This document shows positions 7,631 through 13,442 of a stretch of DNA of 16,640 nucleotides, piece after piece. Numbering within the stretch: the first letter of the stretch is position 1; the number at the start of each line of letters is the position of its first letter. Origin of the DNA: Clostridia bacterium (GTDB lineage: Bacteria; Bacillota; Clostridia; Oscillospirales; Butyricicoccaceae); the NCBI GenBank assembly GCA_017560175.1, contig JAFYOK010000013.1:1-16640 (forward strand), in the 5' to 3' direction. The translations under genes and the position numbers were made by a program. The notes beneath the pieces are model-generated. The model had not been told where the DNA came from and made no database searches. It saw only the letters and a program-made list of their open reading frames with translations.

Positions 7631-7659
7631 ATTATAAACTTATTTTCCTAAAATTACAA
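7631..7659 (-). promoter_or_regulatory. Sigma-A promoter of the structured RNA
   Basis: The -35 box TTGTAA (7654-7659) and a consensus -10 box TATAAT (7631-7636) are 17 bases apart on the minus strand. Transcription would start near 7623, about 255 bases before the amidohydrolase ATG. Confidence 0.83.
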
Positions 7660-7676
7660 GTCATTTTATAAAGAAA

Positions 7677-7707
7677 AGCGCAGCCCGGTCATCACACAAG
7701 CTGCGCT
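7677..7707 (-). terminator. Rho-independent terminator of the divIC-yabR unit
   Basis: A perfect 8-bp stem (AGCGCAGC at 7677-7684, GCTGCGCT at 7700-7707) has a 15-nt loop and is followed on the minus strand by TTTTCTTTAT. It starts eight bases after the yabR stop. Confidence 0.85.
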
Positions 7708-7714
7708 CTTGTCG

Positions 7715-8191
7715 CTATCTTCTTCTGCGGCCGCCGGAACGCTTATCCTTCTGCATACGCAGATCCGACATCTTGGACTCACTGTGCTGCATGAACATGC
7801 GCAGTTTGTCTTCAAACAGGCTGTCGGCGCTCTTCTCAACGGTAGCAGCCACTACCTGAGGTGCTGCAGGCGCAGCATTACTGACCGATGCCTTGGCGGC
7901 AGGAGCCGCATTTCTCGGTCTGCCTGCGGGTGCCTGGCTTCTTTCAGGCATAGGCAGCGCCTTCTTGATGGACAGATTGATTCTGCCGTTTTCATCAATG
8001 GCGATCAGCTTGACCTTAACAACATCACCCTCTTTGAGGTGATTCTTGATATCTTCAACGTATGTGTTGGCAACTTCCGAAATATGGACCATGCCCGACT
8101 TGCCGGGTGCCAGCTGAACGAATGCGCCAAACTTGGTAATGCCGGTGACCTTGCCCTCGTAAATGTTTCCTACTGTAAACTCCATCTGCAC
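7715..8191 (-). CDS. yabR: S1-domain RNA-binding protein (YabR / general stress protein 13 family)
   Basis: A single OB-fold S1 domain fills residues 5-77 (GNIYEGKVTGITKFGAFVQL, then GMVHISEVA and GRINLSIKKA). An Ala/Pro-rich linker follows (about 84-118), then a charged tail with FEDKLRMFMQ and the basic ending KDKRSGGRRRR. The family binds RNA or ribosomes and is linked to post-transcriptional control. The start is a GTG at 8191, seven bases after AGGGGG; an ATG two codons later is a possible alternative. It lies 26 bases after divIC, the same neighbour as in Bacillus subtilis, and before a strong terminator. Confidence 0.92.
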   Translation of the reverse strand: MQMEFTVGNIYEGKVTGITKFGAFVQLAPGKSGMVHISEVANTYVEDIKNHLKEGDVVKVKLIAIDENGRINLSIKKALPMPERSQAPAGRPRNAAPAAKASVSNAAPAAPQVVAATVEKSADSLFEDKLRMFMQHSESKMSDLRMQKDKRSGGRRRR

Positions 8192-8217
8192 TTCCGTGCC
8201 CCCTGTAATGCAAAGAT

Positions 8218-8502
8218 TTATTTGCTCGAAATATCTACAAATACGCGTTCGCCCGGTGCGACATATCCCAATTTTTCTCTTGCGATTTCTGCAATATATT
8301 CCGTATCATCCGCATTGTCCAGAACATCCTGGATCTGACGGTTGGCCAATTCCTGCTGGTCAATGGCCGCCTGCAGCATTGCCACTCTCTTTTCCTTCTC
8401 GTGGATCTGCAGCTGCAGCGATACGAGCGTGAAGGCCGCATATACGGCAAACGCCAGCACAAAGAGCTTAGCTGCCGCATGAACTTTTCTTGTTTTTCTC
8501 AT
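8218..8502 (-). CDS. divIC: Septum formation initiator DivIC/FtsB-like
   Basis: A small bitopic cell-division protein that by family associates with FtsL and DivIB at the septum. I start at the ATG at 8502, since GGAGGTGA lies 8 bases upstream; a GTG at 8514 overlaps that same ribosome binding site. The 94 residues have a short basic N-terminus, one transmembrane segment (about 9-31, KLFVLAFAVYAAFTLVSL), a coiled-coil stretch (about 33-62), and the conserved C-terminal EYIAEIAREKLGYVAPGERVF. Gene position between yabQ and yabR matches Bacillus. It has its own promoter at 8549-8577. Confidence 0.92.
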   Translation of the reverse strand: MRKTRKVHAAAKLFVLAFAVYAAFTLVSLQLQIHEKEKRVAMLQAAIDQQELANRQIQDVLDNADDTEYIAEIAREKLGYVAPGERVFVDISSK

Positions 8503-8548
8503 CGGCCTTCTCACCTCCCGGTTTCATCACATATCTTTGGATAGTATA

Positions 8549-8577
8549 ATTGTATGCCAACTTCCACAAAAAGTCAA
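8549..8577 (-). promoter_or_regulatory. Internal sigma-A promoter for divIC-yabR
   Basis: The -35 box TTGACT (8572-8577) and the -10 box TACAAT (8549-8554) are 17 bases apart on the minus strand, in the 84-base gap between yabQ and divIC. This would let the division gene be expressed in growing cells apart from the sporulation genes. Confidence 0.85.
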
Positions 8578-8586
8578 TCCCAAAAG

Positions 8587-8970
8587 CTAATTTCCTCTTG
8601 GATATTCAAAGAGATTTTTCAGTTTTTCAAAGATTTTTGCAACCAATTTACCAAGTTCCCGTAAAATTCTCTCCAGACCATGCAATATCAGGCGAACATA
8701 AGCCGAAAACCCGACAAAATAAAGCACCAACCCCAGCACCATCCCACCGGGAATATACCAGCGGATCTCTCCCCCTGCCTCCAGCAATGTGAGCAGTAGA
8801 AATGCCCCCATGAAAGTCAGGCAATAGAGAATGTCCAGCAGCGGACGAAGCACGCATCTGCCAAAGCTATCGGAAATAAAGGCCAGCAGATCATAGTAGA
8901 TCCCCAATACCAGACCTGCCGCTGCGCCATAGATAAAAACGCGTGTCTGGTCGAGCAGAATGATCTCCAT
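8587..8970 (-). CDS. yabQ: Spore cortex biosynthesis membrane protein YabQ
   Basis: YabQ is a forespore outer-membrane protein needed for cortex formation in Bacillus. The 127-residue protein has hydrophobic segments at about 10-33, 43-65 and 73-93. It shows family features such as GAAAGLVLGIYYDLL near the N-terminus and GGEIRWYIPGGMVLGLVLYF in the middle, and it has a basic C-terminus. GAGGAGG 7 bases before its ATG overlaps the yabP stop codon (TGAGGAGG), so the two are translationally coupled with a 12-base gap. Confidence 0.88.
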   Translation of the reverse strand: MEIILLDQTRVFIYGAAAGLVLGIYYDLLAFISDSFGRCVLRPLLDILYCLTFMGAFLLLTLLEAGGEIRWYIPGGMVLGLVLYFVGFSAYVRLILHGLERILRELGKLVAKIFEKLKNLFEYPRGN

Positions 8971-8982
8971 AAGTCATCCTCC

Positions 8983-9264
8983 TCAGAAAAGTTTTGACCA
9001 GAAACTGTTCTTCTGTCGATTGTCCCCCACATATTCCAGGCTGATGATCTGCCCGGTCAACACCAGTTCTCCTGCCTCCAGGCTGAGCCGCTCCACATGC
9101 AGATCTTCTCCCATTGTCATCAGCAAACCCAGCACCGTTTCGGCCACGACCTGACCTTCATCAAAACTGACCACATCGGTCACGCCTGTGACACTCAGGC
9201 GCTCCCTCCCTTCCAGAATGATATTACCGGTCTGTCCCGCTGTCTTCTTTTCTTCATAGGCCAT
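8983..9264 (-). CDS. yabP: Sporulation protein YabP (YabP/YqfC family)
   Basis: The 93-residue soluble protein carries family segments SVTGVTDVVSFDEGQVVAET, LHVERLSLEAGELVLTGQI and SLEYV. In Bacillus, YabP is made in the mother cell, localises around the forespore and is required for cortex formation. The ATG at 9264 follows GGGGGAG by 9 bases, but that ribosome binding site lies inside a strong hairpin (9270-9319). It is coupled to yabQ downstream. Confidence 0.9.
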   Translation of the reverse strand: MAYEEKKTAGQTGNIILEGRERLSVTGVTDVVSFDEGQVVAETVLGLLMTMGEDLHVERLSLEAGELVLTGQIISLEYVGDNRQKNSFWSKLF

Positions 9265-9269
9265 AAAAC

Positions 9270-9319
9270 AAAGCTCCCCCTTTCATTGGCTGTAAGATAG
9301 CTATGAAAGAGAGAGCTTT
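9270..9319 (-). promoter_or_regulatory. Hairpin sequestering the yabP ribosome binding site, terminator-like
   Basis: The arms 9303-9319 (AAAGCTCTCTCTTTCAT on the minus strand) and 9270-9286 (ATGAAAGGGGGAGCTTT) pair over all 17 positions as minus-strand RNA if two G-U wobbles are allowed. The plus strand has mismatches at the same places. The loop is 16 nt. The stem starts one base after the rqcP stop codon, contains the GGGGGAG ribosome binding site of yabP, and is followed by GTTTTATG, where the ATG is the yabP start. It can act as a transcription terminator, a translation block, or both. Confidence 0.8.
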
Positions 9320-9320
9320 T

Positions 9321-9566
9321 TTATTCGGAAATCTCGCTGTAAAGGAGAGCTGCTTCCGCCTTGGTGACGTGCTCAGGCACAGCCAGAACCTTGACCTTAA
9401 CGGTACGTGTGCCAATGGTGATCTCGATGATATCACCAATCTTGACCTGATAGGATGCCTTTGCTTCTTTGCCGTTGACAACAACACGCTGGGTATCGCA
9501 GGCCTCATTGGCTACGGTACGACGCTTGATCAGACGGGCAACTTTAAGATATTTATCCAGTCTCAT
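9321..9566 (-). CDS. rqcP: RqcP (YabO), S4-domain ribosome quality control factor
   Basis: An 81-residue S4 domain protein: MRLDKYLKVARLIKRRTVAN at the N-terminus, then VVVNGKEAKASYQVKIGD and IIEITIGTRTVKVKVLAVPE. In Firmicutes RqcP (formerly YabO, Hsp15-like) binds stalled 50S subunits with RqcH and supports poly-alanine tailing. The start at 9566 is preferred over an in-frame ATG ten codons upstream, because GGAGG stands five bases before it. It lies between hup and yabP, with hairpins on both sides and no visible promoter of its own. Confidence 0.93.
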   Translation of the reverse strand: MRLDKYLKVARLIKRRTVANEACDTQRVVVNGKEAKASYQVKIGDIIEITIGTRTVKVKVLAVPEHVTKAEAALLYSEISE

Positions 9567-9587
9567 ACTTACCTCCGGATCGGATAT

Positions 9588-9621
9588 AAAAATCATGGAA
9601 GCGGCTGCCCGCTTCCATGAT
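9588..9621 (-). terminator. Terminator or attenuator between hup and rqcP
   Basis: A perfect 13-bp stem (9592-9604 with 9609-9621) with a 4-nt loop is followed by a run of T residues on the minus strand. It starts 17 bases after the hup stop. No promoter fits in the short gap before rqcP, so read-through probably supplies rqcP. Confidence 0.87.
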
Positions 9622-9638
9622 CAGATCGTTTTGCAGCC

Positions 9639-9914
9639 TTACTTTGCAACTCTGTCCTTCAGTGCCTTGCCGGCCTTGAAGGTGGGATACTTAACTTCTT
9701 CCAGCTCGATGGGCTGCTTGGTCTGGGGGTTAAAGGCTGTACGTGCAGCTCTTGTCTTAACCTCAAAAGAGCCGAAGCCGATCAGCTGAACCTTGTTGCC
9801 CTCTTCCAGTTCTTCGGAAATAGCTTCGATCATAGCGGTCAGTGCCTTCTCGGCATCCTTCTTGGAAAGTTCTGTCTTCTCAGCGATCGCTGCGATCAGT
9901 TCTGTCTTATTCAT
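9639..9914 (-). CDS. hup: DNA-binding protein HU
   Basis: A histone-like nucleoid protein that bends DNA as a dimer. The 91 residues match the family over their whole length: MNKTELIAAIAEKTELSKKDA, then VQLIGFGSFEVKTRAART, the DNA-grasping arm with NPQTKQP, and the C-terminal PTFKAGKALKDRV. GGAGG is 7 bases before the ATG. It lies between mazG and rqcP, whereas the Bacillus yab cluster lacks hup at this place; the insertion is common in Clostridia as I recall. A terminator follows. Confidence 0.97.
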   Translation of the reverse strand: MNKTELIAAIAEKTELSKKDAEKALTAMIEAISEELEEGNKVQLIGFGSFEVKTRAARTAFNPQTKQPIELEEVKYPTFKAGKALKDRVAK

Positions 9915-9961
9915 GATATGTCCTCCAAATAATTTTCTTCAGATTTATATTCAAACAGGAT

Positions 9962-10750
9962 TTACACCTGTTCCATACGCTTTGCCCGGTTCCAGAGCTT
10001 GTCCATCTCTTCCAGCGTCATCTCGTCCAGAGGACGATCGGCCATGCCTTCCATGGCAGTAAAACGGCGAACAAACTTCTGGCTGGCACGGGTCAGCGCC
10101 TCTTCAGAATCGATATCCAGGAAACGTGCAACATTGACAACGGCAAAGAGCAGGTCGCCCAGCTCTTCCTCACAGTTGCCCTTGCCTTCCACAGCTTCCA
10201 TCAGCTCACGTTTTTCTTCATCGATCTTATCAAAAGCGCCCGAAACATCCGGCCAGTCGAAACCGGCTTTCTTGGCCTTCTTCTGTACCTTCTGCGCATA
10301 CATCAGCGCGGGCAGCGACTTGGCCACCTGCTGGATGGTATCGCTGTAAGTCGAAAGGCCTTTCTCCTGCTTCTTGATCTCATCCCAGTTGAGCAGGACC
10401 TGCTCGGATGTATCCGCCTTGACATCGGCAAAAATATGAGGATGACGAGAGATCAGTTTTTTACAGACGCCATCAACGGCATCGTGGATATTAAAGGCTC
10501 CCTCTTCTTCGGCCATATCGGCATGGTAAACACACTGGAGCATAACAGCGCCCAGTTCTTCACAAAGCAGAGTATTATCCTTCAGATCGATGGCCTCGAC
10601 CGCCTCGTATACTTCCTCGATGAAGTTCTTGCGAATGCTCTCATGGGTCTGTTCCCTGTCCCAGGGACAGCCATTTTCACCGCGCAGGATATCCATGATC
10701 TCCAACAGATCATTAAAGTCATAATTTGACTTGCTTTTAAAACTTATCAT
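9962..10750 (-). CDS. mazG: Nucleoside triphosphate pyrophosphohydrolase MazG
   Basis: MazG hydrolyses (d)NTPs to monophosphates and pyrophosphate and clears non-canonical nucleotides. The 262-residue protein has two MazG domains. The first carries LRGENGCPWDREQTH (22-36) and EEVYEAV (45-51). The second carries GFDWPDV (163-169), EEKRELMEAV (178-187) and EEELGDLL (194-201). In the first domain the usual ELGD metal motif reads ELGA (65-68), so its Asp ligand is missing; the second domain is complete. It lacks the N-terminal methylase-like domain fused in Bacillus YabN. AAGGGG is 8 bases before the ATG. hup follows after 47 bases. Confidence 0.95.
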   Translation of the reverse strand: MISFKSKSNYDFNDLLEIMDILRGENGCPWDREQTHESIRKNFIEEVYEAVEAIDLKDNTLLCEELGAVMLQCVYHADMAEEEGAFNIHDAVDGVCKKLISRHPHIFADVKADTSEQVLLNWDEIKKQEKGLSTYSDTIQQVAKSLPALMYAQKVQKKAKKAGFDWPDVSGAFDKIDEEKRELMEAVEGKGNCEEELGDLLFAVVNVARFLDIDSEEALTRASQKFVRRFTAMEGMADRPLDEMTLEEMDKLWNRAKRMEQV

Positions 10751-10852
10751 AAAACAATCCCCTTTGCAAGTATTATCGGGTCTTCTGCGCTGAATTACGC
10801 AGTAAAGTTTGTATTTTCTGTGATTTTATGCCGCTTTTTGCACTTTACAGTA

Positions 10853-12445
10853 TCAAAGACGCAGCAGTTTTGCGATTTTCTGGCCCTTGGGCAGCATAAG
10901 TACATCTTCCTTGGGCAGTGCACGGATGAGGATCAGCATAACCAGATAGACGCAAGCCGAAAGGCCGATGGCTGCAACAACACCCAGCTTGGCACCCAGG
11001 ACAGCATGGATCGGAGTATAGACCACATAGGCAAATACACCCATAACGGCCGCCGATACAAAGGGCTTGAAGAAGCTCTCAATGATGGAAATACCCTTGA
11101 TGTGCTTCATGATAATGACCAGGTTGATGAGAGAGATGGAGCCATAGCACAGGATGGTGCCGATGGGCGCACCATAGATCTCAATGCCAGGTGTACCGAC
11201 CAGTGTATAGTTGGTCAGCAGCTTGACCGTACCGCCGATGATGAAGCTGATCATAGGAACCTTTTCTCTGCCCATAGCCTGCAGAATAGCATTGGTGACC
11301 GAGACCAGCGCAATGAGCAGGACTGCAGGAGAAATGATGACCAGCAGAGGAGCTGCCATCTCGACCTCTTCGGGGATATTGTAATAGAGCAGCGACAGGA
11401 TCGGCTTGGACAGAACCGCCAGACCTGCTGCACAGGGAAGCGCCATGATGCCTGTAAAGCGCAGCGCCGCTGTGATGGTGGATGCTGCCTTGGCATTGTC
11501 CTTACGGGCATAGGCGGCGGCAACGGCAGGAATGATGCTGACCGCCAGCGCGACGATCAGTGCCTGGGGCAGGTTGAACATCTTAACGGCAATGCCATAG
11601 CAACCGTAAATATAATTGGCGACTTCCTCGCTGTGACCGACATCCTGCAGTCGATTGAGAACAACAGCGGTATCGATCAGATTGGTGATCGACAGAACAG
11701 AAGAGCTGATGGTGATGGGAATGGTGATCTTGATCAGCTTCTTGGCGATCTCACCGCTGGATGCCGATACGCCAATATCTTCTGCACCCTCGGGCAATGC
11801 CGCACCGGAACGCAGCTTTACAATAATGGTATACAGGGCACTGAGAACTGTACCGATGGTAACACCTGCAATGGCACCCGATACAACGATCTCCATGCTG
11901 TAGCCACGATCGATCAGCCACCAGGAAAGCAGCAGGCCAAAGAACAGCTTACCTACCGCTTCGATGACCTGCGAAATCGCAGTGGGCACCATGTTGGACA
12001 GACCCTGGAAATAACCGCGGATTGCCGAAACAATGGCAACAAAGAAGACCGAAGGCGCAATGGCCAGTACGGGATAGTAAGCGCGGCTGTTGCCGATCCT
12101 GTCGACCAACGGCTGCGCAAAAATGACCATGACGGCTGTACCGATGGCACCAATAATCATAAAGATGGTCAGCGCAACCTTGAAAATCCTGCGAACCTCG
12201 GTGTATTTGCCCAAAGCATTGGCTTCGGCAACCATACGGGATACGGCAACCGGCAGGCCTGCTGTGGAAATAACAAACACAGCGGTATAGACATAATACG
12301 CAACGGTGAAAATACCATAACCGTCACCACCCAGAATGTTGGTGATGGGGATGGCAAAAAACGCACCGATAACCTTGACCAGAGCATTTGCAATGACCAG
12401 GACCAGCGCACCCTCAAAGAAAGAGGCAGATTTTGTTTTCTTCAA
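10853..12445 (-). CDS. SpoVB/YabM-type polysaccharide flippase (MOP superfamily)
   Basis: A 530-residue integral membrane protein with about 14 hydrophobic segments, of the SpoVB-like branch of the MOP exporter superfamily (relatives: SpoVB, YabM, MurJ-type lipid II flippases). Typical segments are the N-terminal IGAFFAIPITNILGGDGYGI, STAGLPVAVSRMVAEA and RGYFQGLSNMVPTAISQV. It is likely involved in flipping cell-wall or spore-cortex precursors. The start is TTG at 12445: an in-frame stop lies 30 bases upstream, no ATG or GTG is near in frame, and AAAGG is about 10 bases before it. Its position before mazG mirrors yabM-yabN of Bacillus; whether it is orthologous to YabM or SpoVB cannot be settled by eye. 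Confidence 0.92.
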   Translation of the reverse strand: MKKTKSASFFEGALVLVIANALVKVIGAFFAIPITNILGGDGYGIFTVAYYVYTAVFVISTAGLPVAVSRMVAEANALGKYTEVRRIFKVALTIFMIIGAIGTAVMVIFAQPLVDRIGNSRAYYPVLAIAPSVFFVAIVSAIRGYFQGLSNMVPTAISQVIEAVGKLFFGLLLSWWLIDRGYSMEIVVSGAIAGVTIGTVLSALYTIIVKLRSGAALPEGAEDIGVSASSGEIAKKLIKITIPITISSSVLSITNLIDTAVVLNRLQDVGHSEEVANYIYGCYGIAVKMFNLPQALIVALAVSIIPAVAAAYARKDNAKAASTITAALRFTGIMALPCAAGLAVLSKPILSLLYYNIPEEVEMAAPLLVIISPAVLLIALVSVTNAILQAMGREKVPMISFIIGGTVKLLTNYTLVGTPGIEIYGAPIGTILCYGSISLINLVIIMKHIKGISIIESFFKPFVSAAVMGVFAYVVYTPIHAVLGAKLGVVAAIGLSACVYLVMLILIRALPKEDVLMLPKGQKIAKLLRL

Positions 12446-12524
12446 AAGAACACGACCTTTACTGGTAATTTATTTTTTATATTTGTTTTCTTCTAATGTT
12501 AATGTATAGCCGAAATCGGCTCTT

Positions 12525-12863
12525 CTATGCTTCAGACGTCCTCTCCCAGCAGATAGCTCCGTCACGCAGGATCATACAAAGGGCAGACAATCCCGCTTCG
12601 GCAATCGTTTCCGATGTATAAAGCCCATCCAGCAGAAGTGCATCGGCCGGTGCATCGGCGCAAACAATGCCTTTGCCCTGTGCCCAATCCAGAGGAATCA
12701 GCGTCTTCCCTGCTCCATCAACAAAGCGGCGCGCCATAATACGGGGCTGCACTTCACTGACAAAGCCAAAAATGCCATCCCGAATGCCGACAAAACCTTC
12801 TTCCACCACGGAATTCGCTTGATCCATGGTCAGAACACGGACATGATTGATCAAAACATCCAT
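12525..12863 (-). CDS. Mini amidohydrolase-like protein lacking the catalytic barrel
   Basis: A 112-residue ORF with a good ribosome binding site (AAAGGAG, six bases before the second of two adjacent ATGs; starting at 12866 adds one Met). Residues 1-55 (MDVLINHVRVLTMDQANSVV, then GFVGIRDGIFGFV and DGAGKTLIPLDWAQ) look like the N-terminal beta-strands of a chlorohydrolase/amidohydrolase, ending where the P-G-F-x-D-x-H-x-H motif would begin. Residues 70-108 (ADALLLDG, LSALCMILRDGAICWE) look like the C-terminal strands of the same composite domain. The roughly 300-residue TIM barrel and every metal ligand are absent. It could be an in-frame deletion relic or a small folded beta-sandwich with a new role. 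A weak 6-bp hairpin (12508-12521) follows. Function unknown. Confidence 0.75.
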   Translation of the reverse strand: MDVLINHVRVLTMDQANSVVEEGFVGIRDGIFGFVSEVQPRIMARRFVDGAGKTLIPLDWAQGKGIVCADAPADALLLDGLYTSETIAEAGLSALCMILRDGAICWERTSEA

Positions 12864-12902
12864 CATTTTCTCCTTTCCGGATAGTTCTCAAAACAGCGGA
12901 AA

Positions 12903-12926
12903 GGGGAAGGACGCGCGTCCCTCCCC
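12903..12926 (-). terminator. Probable terminator after the zinc-ribbon gene
   Basis: The arms 12903-12913 and 12916-12926 form an 11-position GC-rich stem. As minus-strand RNA all positions pair with one G-U wobble. The following T-run is short (TTTCCGCTGTTTT), so termination may be incomplete and supply the next small gene. Confidence 0.65.
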
Positions 12927-12949
12927 ATTGTGTTATGCTTTAAAATCGA

Positions 12950-13345
12950 TCAAGACAGCTTATGACCGCACTTGCTGCAGAATGCATCTTCCTTGCTGCA
13001 CTCCTTGCCGCAGCCGGGGCAATCCAGCGAAGTCTTGGTATTGGCAATGGTCTCACGGATCTCAGCGATCTTGGCCAGACGCTCAGAGATCTGGGCATAC
13101 TTATCGGCCAGCTCGGCCTCATAACCGCAATCTCCAACATAAGTCAGATAGCTGATCTTACCAATCTCCTTGTAAACTGCATCGATCTCAGTGTTCATAT
13201 CAAAAATCTGCAGGTTGAGTTTGGTCATGGTCGCCATATCGCCGGCCTTCTTGGTGGCAGCATCAGCCATCTTTCCGGCCTTTTCAGCAGCAGCGGCAGC
13301 AGTCGCCTTGGCTCTTTCGAGAATTGCTTTTACATTCGCTTCCAT
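12950..13345 (-). CDS. Coiled-coil/zinc-ribbon protein of unknown function
   Basis: The 131 residues start with an Ala/Lys-rich helical stretch (1-40), continue with a helical region (45-105; TKLNLQIFDMNTEIDAVYKE, then ADKYAQISERLAKIAEIRET), and end with a zinc ribbon: Cys109-x2-Cys112 and Cys123-x2-Cys126 (CPGCG and CSKCG). Small proteins of this design are common in Clostridia but their role is not known. There is no signal peptide or membrane segment. AAAGGAG lies 9 bases before the ATG, and a strong extended -10 promoter lies upstream. Confidence 0.88.
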   Translation of the reverse strand: MEANVKAILERAKATAAAAAEKAGKMADAATKKAGDMATMTKLNLQIFDMNTEIDAVYKEIGKISYLTYVGDCGYEAELADKYAQISERLAKIAEIRETIANTKTSLDCPGCGKECSKEDAFCSKCGHKLS

Positions 13346-13413
13346 ACTCTATAACTCCTTTCGAAGATGCGTGCGGCTATACCGCCCGCGGGAATGACCA
13401 ATGATTTGGTGTC

Positions 13414-13442
13414 ATTATACCACTTATCAGACTAAAGTTCAA
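13414..13442 (-). promoter_or_regulatory. Promoter of the zinc-ribbon gene, overlapping the hemZ stop
   Basis: The -35 box TTGAAC (13437-13442) and a consensus TATAAT -10 box (13414-13419) preceded by TGG (extended -10) are 17 bases apart on the minus strand. The -35 box overlaps the hemZ stop codon (13439-13441). A small ACCAA-ATCA-TTGGT hairpin lies at the start of the leader. Confidence 0.85.

Noticed and set aside
10751..10852. Promoter for mazG-hup in the 102-base gap
   Set aside because: TAAAAT and GATAAT boxes exist but no acceptable -35 box lies 16-18 bases upstream; only a distant GTAAAGT/ACTTTAC repeat was seen.
10820..12496. 558-codon plus-strand ORF opposite the SpoVB-type flippase
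   Set aside because: It mirrors the flippase frame; the Asn/Gln/Asp-rich protein is the expected antisense of hydrophobic codons.
12476..12502. Promoter before the SpoVB-type gene (TTAACA, 15 bases, TATAAA)
   Set aside because: The spacer is too short and the region is simply AT-rich.
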